A DNA stretch of 64,000 nucleotides from Persicitalea sp963803495 (GCA_963803495.1 CAWDMP010000001.1:62001-126000), one strand, 5' to 3'; numbered from the stretch's first letter, positions 40,814 to 51,393 are shown. Numbers and translations are program-made. The notes: generated by a model not told the origin, from the sequence alone.

Positions 40814-43123
40814 ATGATTCAATACATAACTTCCCATCCCTGGCAAATCATCGAGGATGAGTTTCATCCCGAACAGAATGAAATCAGTGAGAGCCTGATG
40901 AGCCTGGGCAATGGCCGGATGGGACAAAGGGGCAATTTTGAGGAGAATTTTTCGGGACATAGCCTGCTCGGCAACTACGTGGCGGGCGTGTATTTTCCCG
41001 ACAAAACCCGGGTGGGCTGGTGGAAAAACGGTTATCCAGACTACTTTGCCAAAGTAATCAATGCCTGCAACTGGATCGGCATCGACGTTGCGATCGAAGG
41101 TGAAGTGCTGGACCTGGCTACTTGCGAGATCGAGAGCTTCCGGCGGGTACTGGACATGAAACGTGGGGTACTTGAGCGCGAGTGCACCGTCACCACACCC
41201 AAGGGTAAGCAACTGACGATCAGGAGCGAGCGGTTTTGCAGTATGGTCGACGACGAGTCAGGCGCGATTGCTTACTCGATCAAGCCACTGAACTTCGCGG
41301 GACAAGTCGCCCTGACGCCCTACCTGGATGGCAACATTCGTAACCGCGACTCCAATTACGACGAGGTATTTTGGGATGAAGTAGCCAAGGAAACGTCTTT
41401 TGGCCGGGGGGTACTTACGCTCCGCACCAAACCGAATCCGTACGGCGTCGAGCAGTTCGAGGTGACTACCGCGATGCATTTCGATTTGAAGGTTGATGGA
41501 AAGAAATACGATTTTCAGTCGCACCCGGTCAAGACCGAAAAGTACGTAGCGGGTAAGGTATCCCTGAATTTGCAGGAAGGCAGCGAGGTAACGGTTTGTA
41601 AGTACGCGGTCAATCTTTCCTCGGCCAATCACGACACAGCCCAACTACCCGAGCTAGCCAAGAGCTACCTGGATCGCATTGCCGCCAAAGGCTTCGCGCA
41701 GATGCTTGCCGAGCACGGAGCCGCCTGGGCTACCAAGTGGGAGGAGAACGACATCGAGATCGAAGGCGATGTAGCCGCGCAGCAGGGCATTCGGTTTAAT
41801 ATTTTCCAACTGGAACAAACTTACACGGGCGAGGACGCCACGCTCAACATCGGTCCCAAAGGCTTCACCGGAGAAAAGTACGGCGGGGTCACCTACTGGG
41901 ATACCGAAGCCTACTGCCTGCCTTTCTATCTGGCCGCTTCCGGCGAGAAGGTAGCGCGCAACCTGCTGATTTACCGGCATAATCAGTTGGGTAAAGCGAT
42001 CGAGAATGGTGCGAAACTAGGCTTCACCGATGGGGCGGCGCTCTACCCGATGGTCACGATGAACGGCGAGGAAAGCCACAACGAATGGGAGATTACCTTC
42101 GAGGAAATCCACCGCAACGGGGCCATTGCCTACGCCATTTACGATTACATCAACTACACCGGCGACCAGAAGTACCTGTCGGAGTACGGGCTCGAAGTAC
42201 TGATCGCCATCGCGCGGTTCTGGCGGCAGCGGGTCAACTGGTCGACCCACCGCGAAAAGTACGTCATGCTGGGCGTGACCGGGCCGAACGAATACGAAAA
42301 TAACGTCGACAATAACTGGTACACCAACTACATCGCGGTTTGGTGCTTGAAGTACACGCTCGAAGCGATCGCTTATGTAGAGAGCCAGGGAAATGCGGCG
42401 GGCATTTTTGAAAAAGTAAAATTCAATAACGATAACGAACCGGAAGCCTGGCGCAAGATTATCGAGAATATGCACTTTCCCTACGATCCGGAGCGGCAGG
42501 TATTTTTGCAGCAAGATGGCTTTTTAGATAAGGAACTCAAATCGGTGGACGACATCGAGGAGCACCGGCCGATCAATCAAAACTGGTCCTGGGACCGGAT
42601 TCTGCGCTCTTGCTTCATCAAGCAGGCCGACGTGCTGCAGGGCATGTACTTCTTCGAGGACGATTTCGAGCTGGAAGCGCTGCGCCGCAATTTTGATTTT
42701 TACGAACCCATGACGGTACATGAGTCCTCGCTTTCACCCTGCGTGCATTCGATTTTGGCTTCGAGTTTGGGCAAAAAGGAAAAGGCGTACGAGATGTACG
42801 TCCGCACGGCCCGGCTCGACCTGGACGACTACAATAACGACACCGAAGACGGGCTGCACATCACGTCGATGGCCGGTACCTGGATGAGCGTGGTGAAAGG
42901 CTTTGCTGGTCAGCGGGTCAGGGACGGGCGTTTGGTGTTCGACCCCTACGTGCCTGAGCAGTGGGAATCGTATACGTTCCGCATACTTTTCCGCAAAGCG
43001 GCCATCACGGTTGCCGTGGACAAACAGGGCGTCACGATCACTAACGCATCGGCATCGGCGGTACCGGTGGTTGTTTTGGGTCAAGAAAAAGACGTTATTG
43101 GCGAAGTCAGGATTGAGTTTTGA
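40814..43123 (+). CDS. GH65 maltose (or trehalose/kojibiose-type) phosphorylase
   Basis: This 769-residue protein has the GH65 architecture: an N-terminal beta-sandwich (about residues 1-270), a linker, an (alpha/alpha)6 barrel (about 320-690) and a small C-terminal beta domain. The catalytic general acid Glu lies in VTGPNEYENNVDNNWYTN (near residue 490), and WDTEAYCLPFY (near 362) and ESSLSPCVHSI are phosphorylase-typical. The enzyme would phosphorolyse maltose to beta-glucose-1-phosphate and glucose. Trehalose is an alternative substrate, given the OtsA/OtsB genes nearby; sequence alone does not separate them. It follows beta-phosphoglucomutase by 25 bp. Confidence 0.85.
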   Translation: MIQYITSHPWQIIEDEFHPEQNEISESLMSLGNGRMGQRGNFEENFSGHSLLGNYVAGVYFPDKTRVGWWKNGYPDYFAKVINACNWIGIDVAIEGEVLDLATCEIESFRRVLDMKRGVLERECTVTTPKGKQLTIRSERFCSMVDDESGAIAYSIKPLNFAGQVALTPYLDGNIRNRDSNYDEVFWDEVAKETSFGRGVLTLRTKPNPYGVEQFEVTTAMHFDLKVDGKKYDFQSHPVKTEKYVAGKVSLNLQEGSEVTVCKYAVNLSSANHDTAQLPELAKSYLDRIAAKGFAQMLAEHGAAWATKWEENDIEIEGDVAAQQGIRFNIFQLEQTYTGEDATLNIGPKGFTGEKYGGVTYWDTEAYCLPFYLAASGEKVARNLLIYRHNQLGKAIENGAKLGFTDGAALYPMVTMNGEESHNEWEITFEEIHRNGAIAYAIYDYINYTGDQKYLSEYGLEVLIAIARFWRQRVNWSTHREKYVMLGVTGPNEYENNVDNNWYTNYIAVWCLKYTLEAIAYVESQGNAAGIFEKVKFNNDNEPEAWRKIIENMHFPYDPERQVFLQQDGFLDKELKSVDDIEEHRPINQNWSWDRILRSCFIKQADVLQGMYFFEDDFELEALRRNFDFYEPMTVHESSLSPCVHSILASSLGKKEKAYEMYVRTARLDLDDYNNDTEDGLHITSMAGTWMSVVKGFAGQRVRDGRLVFDPYVPEQWESYTFRILFRKAAITVAVDKQGVTITNASASAVPVVVLGQEKDVIGEVRIEF

Positions 43124-43183
43124 CCGGACGGATCATCCCTCGACCGTTTTAACCGCATCGTTTTCCTCCGAAAAGAATGCCAC

Positions 43184-45407
43184 GTGATGATAAGGGCCTG
43201 GGTTGTCGTTTTGCTATTTGGATTATTTTCGTCGCTTGAAAGCCACGCCCAGGATTTCAGGAAATGCCAGAGTCAGTTCGATGATCTACTCCGGCAGTTC
43301 AATCAAGCTTTTGCCGACAACGAACCCACCGCGCTACACACCGCTGAGTACCGGCGGGCCCTGCGAACGCTCCAGAAATCTTACCAGGCCTACCATCTGG
43401 CCTATTACAATCCGGCCGATTCGGTACAAAAAGCCAACAACGAGGCGCTACTCAACGCCCTGGCCGGCAATTACGCCAAGGCTATCAGGCAGTTGTCCGT
43501 AGTGGAGTCGGCCGAGTTACCTACCGACTACCATCGCGGGCTGCTATACCTTCTCAATCATCAATACGACGCAGCGCTTCCGCTACTGGCCAGTCCCAAC
43601 GCCACTAAGTGGTCGGCGCTGAACATATTGTACGCTTACGGACAATCGGAACAGTTCGCTGAGGCCATCGCCTACGGTGAAACCACCGCCCACGGCAACA
43701 CGCAGGGCAAGTGGAACTACAATCTGGGATTGCTCTACAAGAAAGAACAGCAGTACGAGGCGGCTGTCGGGGAACTGGGTAGCGCGATAAAACAAAAAGA
43801 TTTCATGCCCTATCGGCTCTTGCGGGGCGATGTGCTGATGAAAATGCACCAGGCCAAACGCGCGGTGGTTGATTTTGAGAAAGCCGCCCGCCAACATCCC
43901 AAAGCGCAAATCAGGTACGCCAATGCCTGGTCGACCTCAAACGGTTTCGATTTGCCGCGACGGCCTTCGAGCATTATCTCGAAACCAACGACCGAACGTA
44001 TCGGAAAGATGCTTTTCTAGGTCTAGGGCACGCGTACTACGGGTTGTCCCAGTTCTGCTCAGGCACAAAGGTACTATCGCTTGGCGGCCACCATGATCAG
44101 AGGATAGCCCCGTCGCTTTGTGCGGACAGGCCAATGTGCTGGTCACGAGCCATGAGTACGAGGCCGCCCGGACGCTCTATAATCGAATTTTGCTCAAAGA
44201 CAGTACCTACCTCTCCGCCAGAATCGGCCGTGGGGTAACGCGCTATGGACTGCGGGATTATACAGGCGCGCTTGCCGATATGTCGGCCGCGGAAGGCGCC
44301 TTCGACGATACCGACCGTTCGTTGGCCGACTCTGTTCGTGTGTCGGGGCTTTGCCCAATATTATACGGGAAAAGCGGGTTCGGCGCTCTCCGATTTCGAA
44401 ACTGCCACCAAGCTGGACGGCGCGCGCTACGAGGCATTGGCCGGAATCAGCAGCGTATTGATCGACCAGAAAAGCTACCCGCAGGCCGGGCAGTATCTGA
44501 GCAAGGCGCTGCAGTACCAGAAAACCAACGACCGCATGTGGAGCAACTACGGAAATCTGTTGCTTCATTTCGATATGCATACCAAGGGGTACGAGGTGTT
44601 TAAGAAAGCAGTAGGGTTGAATCCTGAAAATCTCAAAGCGCAGAATGGCTGGGGAATCGTGCTGCTAGAAAAGGACAAGTTGGATGCGTCCAAAATGCTG
44701 TTCGACAGTCTGGTGAAGTTCAATCCCGAAGTACCTTACCTGATCAACAACCGAGGCATTGCCAATGCCTACGTGGGCAACCGGGCCGACCAGCGGCAGC
44801 GTGTCGAGGCGGCCGACGCGCAGTACCAGCTGGCGTTCGATGACTTCGAGACGGGCATGCAGCTGGCCCCGAGCCGCAAGTTTTACAACGTCAATCAGGG
44901 AAACGTATACCGGTACCGGCAAGACTACGACAATGCCAAACTCAGCTACCTGGCGCATCAGGACAAAAGCGCACTTAACAATACCGGCGTGCTTTACGCC
45001 GGACTCGACAATTTCAAGGACGCACACTACTACCTGGAAACCGCGCTACAAATCGACTCGGCGCACCATGCCTTCCAGTTCAATATGAACTTGTTGACGA
45101 AAGGTACCCAAAATGAATTTGCCGAAGACTTGGCCCGAGTAGTGGCATCGAAAGAGGGGATAGAGAGTCAATTCTCCGACATTGGCATCAAGTACAGTCT
45201 GGACGGCTTCGTGACGCTGTACCTGTATGATTACGAATACGATACGCTACACTTTCCGGGCAGGCATTTCCTGCCGCTGCCCGTGGCCGAATACGACGAG
45301 GCGTACTTTCATTCCGGAATACGATTTTAAACTACTCGCCTACGAAAACAAGAAAAAAACCAAAGGAAAGGACAAAAGCGACCCCGCTACAAATCCCAAA
45401 AAGTAAG
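43184..45407 (+). pseudogene. Secreted TPR-repeat protein broken by several indels
   Basis: The start (43184-44020) has a signal peptide and TPR-type helices (GKWNYNLGLLYKKEQQYEAAVGELG). The frame is then lost near 43,935, and further shifts near 44,057, 44,093, 44,335 and 45,305 follow. Joined together, the product is a TPR protein of about 740 residues with units such as YEAARTLYNRILLKDSTYLSA and KSYPQAGQYLSKALQYQ. The last frame ends at 45407 (FKLLAYENKKKT). TPR proteins of this size act as scaffolds in the periplasm; the partner is unknown. It starts 61 bp after the GH65 gene. Confidence 0.65.
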
Positions 45408-46318
45408 GATGAAGGGAAGTCGCAAGCGATCGGGTACCCGCTGTCCCATTTTGAATTAGGGGAGAAGTTATTGGTACAAATCCGAAGACGCCGGTTGGGC
45501 CACGAGTACGCCTTTTGAAATCCCGAATGATCGCGACGACCGCGTAGATAAACAGTACCAGCGCCAGGGCTCCCGCTACAAAGGCGATCGAATAGTACAA
45601 CGGTGTGACATCGAGCCGCTTCACGATGATACCCGCGAATGCCCAAACCACCGCCGCCGCCAGGTACCCGTTGTTAAAGCGATGTGGCCGCAAACAGCAC
45701 GATCAGACCACCCACAATGACCATGATTACCGTCCAGGTGTCTTGTTCGAGTCCTCCGTTCCAGCCAAGTGCCGTAAGAAAGGCGGTGACGTTGGCAATG
45801 GTAGCTACGCAAATCCAGCCTAAGTACACCCCGAAGGGTGCTTTGGTGAAGAATGCTTCTTTCTTGGTAAGATGCACCGAGATACTACGTATGGCGGCAT
45901 TGACAAACAGCAGCGAGAGCAGTATTCCCAGCATAATCACCACCGATAAAGGAAGTACCTCGTAGTGCCAGGCGAAGATCCAGGCCACATTGCAGAACGA
46001 AGACACGAAGTACCATACGCCGATTTGCGAGACGATGCTATTGACCCGGCTGGGTTTTGAATTGAAAAGGGTACTGGCCTGATACACCGTGAAAATTAAC
46101 AACAGCAAGTAGATCACGCCCCAAATTGAAAACGTGGCCCCTGCCGGAACGAACAGGTTGGCGTATTTATCGGATAACTCGCCCGTCGTTTTGCCATTGA
46201 GCGGCAGCGACACGGCCAGGTAGTTCATCCCAACCATGAGCAGGTAGCCGATGATGTTCAGTACTTGCAAGGTTTTTATCGACCCCGACGAAGGGGTAGG
46301 CACGAGGGGGGTATTCAT
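45340..46318 (-). pseudogene. TspO/tryptophan-rich sensory-like membrane protein with a late frameshift
   Basis: I start at the ATG at 46318. The intact N-terminal 213 residues have at least six hydrophobic segments with Trp-rich sequence (FSIWGVIYLLLLIFTVYQ, IGVWYFVSSFCNVAWIFAWHYE, FGVYLGWICVATIANVTAF), typical of TspO/MBR-related proteins of Bacteroidota. After ALGWNGG the frame is lost near 45,685, and two more membrane segments (AAAVVWAFAGIIVKRL and YYSIAFVAGALALVLFIYAVVAI) are in the next frame. The exact end is uncertain because the tail overlaps the converging TPR gene. TspO proteins bind porphyrins and are often stress-related. Confidence 0.6.
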
Positions 46319-46439
46319 TGTGTGAGGGTTTGGGTGAAGTTCTTGTGCGGTAGCACAAATAGCGTTCCAATCGACGAAATGCACATGGTACAACATTTTA
46401 GAAGATCAATACTTTATCTGCACTATTGAATCTATAACC

Positions 46440-47114
46440 ATGAAAAACAAACTAACCTTTTGTCTCGCGCTCCTCATCTTGGGCAGTACCGCCTCACTCC
46501 AAGCGCAGAGTCGCAATTTCAAGTTCGGCATCAAGGCCGGAGCCAATCTTTCCAATTTAAAAGGAGGCGAGGTCGTTTCCAGCAATGATCCCAACATCAG
46601 AATAGGTAATAACAACGCCACCCTTACGGGTTTCGTGGGCGGTGTGTTCATGCGGTTGGGCAGTAGTATTTACATTCAACCCGAGCTATTGCTTTCGCAA
46701 AAAGGAGGAACCGTCAATGTATTTCGCGCTCCGAGTACCACTGCCGGTCAGATGAGTTCAGTCGATCTCAAATTCACCAATCTAGATATACCGGTTTTGG
46801 TAGGTTTGCGTTTTGGGGATTTTTTTAGAATCAACGCCGGACCCATTGCTTCGCTACGTTTGTCAGAAAATGGGGGCTTGCGGGATGCGCTCAACGCCGT
46901 CGGTGCCAATTCTGTCAAAGATAATTACAACGCCGCCGCATTGGGCTTCCAGGCTGGAGTAGGCGTCGATGTTGGCAACCTGAGCATCGACTTGCGTTAC
47001 GAAGGCAATGCCTCCAACATCATCAACGCCGATACCGACGACGCCAATTTTAATTCCCAACTAAAAAGAAAAGGCAATCTGTTTCAGGCTACCGTAGGAT
47101 TCGCTATTTTCTAA
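46440..47114 (+). CDS. Outer-membrane beta-barrel (porin family) protein
   Basis: This 224-residue protein has a signal peptide (about residues 1-22, ending LQAQ), followed by strands characteristic of eight-stranded barrels (FKFGIKAGANLSNL, YIQPELLLSQKGG, LDIPVLVGLRFGD) and a terminal aromatic strand (FQATVGFAIF). Its function is not evident; in this phylum such barrels are often induced by cell-envelope stress. A terminator follows. Confidence 0.7.
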   Translation: MKNKLTFCLALLILGSTASLQAQSRNFKFGIKAGANLSNLKGGEVVSSNDPNIRIGNNNATLTGFVGGVFMRLGSSIYIQPELLLSQKGGTVNVFRAPSTTAGQMSSVDLKFTNLDIPVLVGLRFGDFFRINAGPIASLRLSENGGLRDALNAVGANSVKDNYNAAALGFQAGVGVDVGNLSIDLRYEGNASNIINADTDDANFNSQLKRKGNLFQATVGFAIF

Positions 47115-47142
47115 AATCGGGAAAATGAACGAGTGAAAACAA

Positions 47143-47172
47143 GAAAAGCTCAGCCATTTGGCTGAGCTTTTT
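47143..47172. terminator. Terminator
   Basis: AAAAGCTCAGCC and GGCTGAGCTTTT form a stem with a 4-nt loop; the flanks are A- and T-rich. It lies between the porin (+) and SDR (-) genes and can serve both. Confidence 0.85.
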
Positions 47173-47225
47173 GTTTGATTTTATTAAAACCAAAAAATAA
47201 GAAATTTTCAATTTTCGATTAATAT

Positions 47226-48269
47226 TCATCCATTGTCCGCAAATTCAGGGTACAGCGTCATACCTCCGTCGATGTACAATGTTTCACCATTCACATAGTC
47301 CGAATCGTCGGAAGCCAACCAGGCTACGGCTTTCGCTACATCCTCCGCAGTACCTATTCTTCGGTAGGGTATGAGATTCATCAGTTCGTTGAGGCTCTCT
47401 TCCTTCGACCAAACGGCCTTGTTGATCGCGGTTTGGATGGCACCGGGGCTAATCGAGTTGACCCGAATTTTGTACGGAGCCAATTCTTGGGAAACTGATT
47501 TCATCATCATCGAGACACCCCCTTTGGAGGCAGCATAGTTCACATGTCCCGCCCAGGGAATTACGTCATGTACCGAGCTCATCATCACGATTTTGCCGAT
47601 GGCTAAATCGGTATTGATCATCTTACCCTTATTCTCTTGCGGGGACTGTTTCACAAATTGCTTGGCTGCTTCCCTAATACAAATAAACTGACCCGTAAGG
47701 TTAACGTCGATCACTTTTTGCCATTGCTTGGTAGTCATTTCAAGGAAGGGAGCATCGACTTGCAGACCGGCATTGCTCACCATGACGTCCAGCTTGCCAA
47801 ATTTCTCGATGGTTTGTTCAAACATCCTGAGTACGTCTTCCTCCTTGCTCACATCCGCCTGAACGATGATGCCATCGCCACCCTTTTCTTTGATGGCCTT
47901 CAAAGTCACGTTGGCATCTTCTTCGCTGCTATGGTAGTTTACCACCACATTGGCTCCAAGACTACCGAAATGTATGGCACATGCTTGGCCAATGCCCGAT
48001 GATGAACCGGTAACGATAATGACCTGCCCCTTGAAGTTTTTACTGTCGGTACTCATAGCAGTTCCTGGTCGGTCTGCTTCAGATCGCTTCCACACTTTCA
48101 TGTTGACGCTCTTCACCGCCCAATTTTTGGCTTGGAGTATTGCCGTCTTGATCGCTTCGGCGGGCGACAATTGCTTAGAGTTGATTAATTCCTGCGCCAG
48201 CATTATCGCTCGCTCACGCGTGGTAGGCGACAAATACGCCAGTTCAGGGGAATTGATTTTCTGATTCAT
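47226..48269 (-). CDS. Short-chain dehydrogenase with N-terminal extension
   Basis: I chose the ATG at 48269 (347 residues). The SDR core (about residues 77-347) has the cofactor motif VTGSSSGIGQACA (TGxxxGIG), NAG in VMVSNAGLQV, catalytic Ser in VMMSSVHDV, YxxxK in VNYAASKGG and the C-terminal NGETLYIDGG. It resembles glucose 1-dehydrogenase-type SDRs. Residues 1-75 are an extra helical region (LSPTTRERAIMLAQELINSKQ and SPAEAIKTAILQAKNWAVKSV) that looks like a small separate domain. The substrate is unknown. Confidence 0.8.
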   Translation of the reverse strand: MNQKINSPELAYLSPTTRERAIMLAQELINSKQLSPAEAIKTAILQAKNWAVKSVNMKVWKRSEADRPGTAMSTDSKNFKGQVIIVTGSSSGIGQACAIHFGSLGANVVVNYHSSEEDANVTLKAIKEKGGDGIIVQADVSKEEDVLRMFEQTIEKFGKLDVMVSNAGLQVDAPFLEMTTKQWQKVIDVNLTGQFICIREAAKQFVKQSPQENKGKMINTDLAIGKIVMMSSVHDVIPWAGHVNYAASKGGVSMMMKSVSQELAPYKIRVNSISPGAIQTAINKAVWSKEESLNELMNLIPYRRIGTAEDVAKAVAWLASDDSDYVNGETLYIDGGMTLYPEFADNG

Positions 48270-48378
48270 ATGGGTTGATTTGTTTCTCAGGCTTTTTATA
48301 AAAAAGAGTACCACCAAAAGTGCTGACGAATAGGGGTATTATGTGTAAAAATTAATGGCCAAAGCGGACCATTTTGGC

Positions 48379-48419
48379 AAAAAAAATCCCCACTCTTCAT
48401 TCACACAAAGAGTGGGGAT
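48379..48419 (-). terminator. Terminator of dnaK
   Basis: ATCCCCACTCTT and AAGAGTGGGGAT form a 12-bp stem with a 10-nt loop; reading leftwards, a run of T follows. Confidence 0.85.
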
Positions 48420-48433
48420 GGTATCAGATGCAT

Positions 48434-50356
48434 TTACTTGACCTCCTCAAAATTGACATCGGTCACGTCCTCGGCGTCGTTACCCTCGGGTGCGGCACCG
48501 GCGGCGCCGTCTGCTCCGTTGGGTGCGCCTGCGGTAGGATCACCCTCGGGACTCGCCGCGTACATCTCTTGCGACGCGGCCTGCCAGGCGGTGTTCAGCG
48601 TCTCCATGGCGGCGTCGATTCCGGTTACGTCCTGACCCTGGTGCGCGGTGCGCAATTCGGCCAAGGCACTTTCGATGGCCGTCTTGTTGTCCGGTGAAAG
48701 TTTATCTCCGTACTCTTGCAGCTGCTTCTCCGTTGAGAAGATCAGCGTGTCGGCAGCATTCACCTTATCGATCTTCTCACGCTCCATGCGGTCAGATTCT
48801 TCGTTAGCTTTCGCCTCCTGACGCATTTTTTCGATTTCAGCGTCGGTCAGGCCGCTGGAAGCTTCAATCCGAATCTTCTGCTCCTTACCGGTGCCTTTGT
48901 CGCGGGCCGATACGTTCAAGATACCATTAGCATCTACATCGAAGGTCACCTCAACCTGAGGTACGCCACGCGGTGCGGGCGGGATGCCATCGAGGTGGAA
49001 GCGTCCTAGCGTCCGGTTCTGATTGGCCAAAGGCCGCTCTCCCTGAATCACGTGAATCTCGACCGAAGGCTGATTGTCAGCGGCGGTGGAGAACGTTTCC
49101 GTTTTCTTAGAAGGAATCGTGGTGTTAGATTCGATCAGTTTCGTGAACACGCTACCCAGCGTCTCGATACCGAGCGACAGGGGGATAACATCCAGCAGAA
49201 GTACATCCTTCACCTCACCAGTCAGTACACCACCTTGAATGGCAGCACCTACGGCAACAGCCTCATCAGGGTTCACATTCTTGGAAGGCTTGCGGCCGAA
49301 GAATTTCTCCACTTCCTCTTGCACTTTAGGAATACGCGTCGAACCACCCACGAGAATCACTTCGCTGATGTCGCTGTTGCTCAGACCGGCATTTTTCATC
49401 GCCTTGCGGCAAGGCTCCATCATGCGCTGGAACAGTTTGTCCGCCAATTGCTCAAATTTCGCCCGTGTCAGGCTCCGCACCAAGTGCTTGGGGATACCAT
49501 TTATCGGGAATATGTAAGGAAGGTTGATCTCCGTCTGGGTAGAGCTCGACAACTCGACCTTGGCCTTTTCAGCTGCTTCCTTCAAGCGTTGTAGCGCCAT
49601 GGGATCTTGCGTAAGGTCGATGGCTTCATCCTTTTTAAATTCCTCGGCCAGCCAGTCTATGATCACCTGGTCAAAGTCGTCACCACCCAGGTGCGTATCA
49701 CCATCGGTCGCTTTTACTTCGAATACGCCATCTCCCAATTCAAGGATTGAGATATCGAAGGTACCACCACCGAGGTCGAACACCGCGATTTTCATTTCCT
49801 GATCCTGCTTATCGAGGCCATAAGCCAACGCTGCCGCGGTAGGCTCGTTGATGATACGCTTTACCTCGAGGCCCGCAATCTGTCCGGCTTCCTTGGTGGC
49901 CTGACGCTCAGCGTCGTTGAAGTAAGCAGGTACCGTGATGACCGCCTCCGTCACTTCCTGACCCAGGTAGTCTTCGGCTGTCTGTTTCATTTTTTGCAGA
50001 ATCAGGGCCGAAAGCTCCTGAGGGGTGTACTGACGGTCGCCGATTTTGACACGGGGGGTGTCATTGGGTCCTTTCTCAACTTCGTAAGCCACCGTCTTCA
50101 TTTCGTTGGTGACCTCGTTGTAGCGCTTACCCATAAACCGCTTGATCGAGCTGATCGTATTGGTGGGGTTGGTGATTGCCTGCCGCTTGGCCGGTGCACC
50201 TACTTTACGCTCACCGTTTCCGCCATCCATGAAGGCCACCACGGAAGGAGTAGTGCGGGCGCCTTCGCTATTCGGTATTACCACGGGCTCGTTACCTTCC
50301 ATAACGGCCACGCAGGAATTCGTCGTTCCTAAGTCGATGCCAATAATTTTTCCCAT
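48434..50356 (-). CDS. dnaK: Molecular chaperone DnaK (Hsp70)
   Basis: This 640-residue chaperone starts at MGKIIGIDLGTTNSCVAV; I take the ATG at 50356 because the longer frame adds 15 non-conserved codons. The nucleotide-binding domain shows IGIDLGTTNS, VFDLGGGTFDISIL and VILVGGSTRIP; the substrate-binding domain contains VLLLDVIPLSLGIETLG and the lid. The acidic C-terminus ends in EEVK, like the EEVD/EEVK ends of bacterial DnaK. It helps newly made and stress-denatured proteins fold with DnaJ and GrpE. The gene is single, without dnaJ or grpE next to it, and is followed by a terminator. Confidence 0.97.
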   Translation of the reverse strand: MGKIIGIDLGTTNSCVAVMEGNEPVVIPNSEGARTTPSVVAFMDGGNGERKVGAPAKRQAITNPTNTISSIKRFMGKRYNEVTNEMKTVAYEVEKGPNDTPRVKIGDRQYTPQELSALILQKMKQTAEDYLGQEVTEAVITVPAYFNDAERQATKEAGQIAGLEVKRIINEPTAAALAYGLDKQDQEMKIAVFDLGGGTFDISILELGDGVFEVKATDGDTHLGGDDFDQVIIDWLAEEFKKDEAIDLTQDPMALQRLKEAAEKAKVELSSSTQTEINLPYIFPINGIPKHLVRSLTRAKFEQLADKLFQRMMEPCRKAMKNAGLSNSDISEVILVGGSTRIPKVQEEVEKFFGRKPSKNVNPDEAVAVGAAIQGGVLTGEVKDVLLLDVIPLSLGIETLGSVFTKLIESNTTIPSKKTETFSTAADNQPSVEIHVIQGERPLANQNRTLGRFHLDGIPPAPRGVPQVEVTFDVDANGILNVSARDKGTGKEQKIRIEASSGLTDAEIEKMRQEAKANEESDRMEREKIDKVNAADTLIFSTEKQLQEYGDKLSPDNKTAIESALAELRTAHQGQDVTGIDAAMETLNTAWQAASQEMYAASPEGDPTAGAPNGADGAAGAAPEGNDAEDVTDVNFEEVK

Positions 50357-50647
50357 TGTATTATGTGTTTTGTTTTGTTGTTGATTTCGTACAGACTTCA
50401 CTTAAAAGCTTATACCAATTTTGGGACAAATGCGGCTTTGTGACAAATTGACAGGAATAGAAGGGGGGACTGGGAACGGTAGAACGGTAGTGGGGGACGG
50501 AAAACGACAGTACGGTTGAAAGCTAGACGGTGGAAGGGTGGACGGTGTACTGTTTTAGGGTATATACTGGCCTGCAAAATATCAACAGGGCAATATCTCG
50601 AAAAATATAGCCCTGAAAGGGTGCAATGTTCGTCTACCGGCTAGGCA

Positions 50648-50688
50648 AAAAGGAAGCGGAGCCAAAATTTGACTCCGCTTCCTTTTTG
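50648..50688 (-). terminator. Terminator of the YidB-like gene
   Basis: AAAAGGAAGCGGAG and CTCCGCTTCCTTTT form a strong stem with an 11-nt loop. The surrounding 50357-50774 holds no gene, only the dnaK promoter region and a stretch of imperfect ACGGT-type repeats (about 50475-50550). Confidence 0.85.
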
Positions 50689-50774
50689 TAAAAATTAGGT
50701 CTACACATGGTTTCCGTAATTTGCCTTCAACCGTCACGACGGACCGCCGTCAACCCGAAGACAAGTTCAGAGGA

Positions 50775-51393
50775 TTATTTCCCGAACAAGCCACCCAACA
50801 TCCCACCGAGGTCCATGCCGCCGCTTTGTTGGTTGGTGTTGCCACCGCCCATCATGCTTCCGCCCATCCGCATCAGGTCGTTCATATCAAGTTTGCCGTC
50901 GGCCAAAGCGTAGCCGATTTGGTTGAAGTCGAAGCCGCCGCTTGAAGCTCCCGACATAGCCGAGGGCGCGGTACCGCCGCCCATCAGGCCACCCAGTATG
51001 CTATTGAAGTCTATGCCGCTGTCCTGTGGATTGCTGGTTCTGTTGATCAGACTGCTCAACACACCAGGAAGTACCGAAGCGACGATGCCGCTGGCCGCCC
51101 CGTTGGACATACCAAATCTTTCGCATGATACTATGGATCGCCTTACCGGCGATACCCGCCACGATGGGGTTGCTCATCAGACCGGAGGAATTGCTGGGAC
51201 TGGCCGATCTGCCCGACAGTAAACCCATGATGCCGCCCATGTTGCCGCTCTGGGCTTCCTGCTGCAGGCCTCCGGTGATCGACCCCATCAGCGTCTGCAT
51301 GACGTCTTCGTTCTGCTGGTTGGGTACCGCAGGATTCCGCACAATGGCTTCCTGTGAATTTTCCTGTATCATACCCATCAATTGCTCTAACAT
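50775..51393 (-). pseudogene. YidB/DUF937-like protein with one frameshift
   Basis: The start (51393 to about 51,110) encodes LEQLMGMIQENSQEAIV, MQTLMGSITGGLQQEA and IVAGIAGKAIHSIMRKI; the second frame (to 50775) encodes SGIVASVLPGVLSSLINRT and a Gly/Met-rich tail (MGGGNTNQQSGGMDLGGMLGG). One indel near 51,115 separates them. The pattern of helices and Gly/Ser-rich C-terminus resembles YidB/DUF937 proteins, whose role is not known. Confidence 0.6.
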
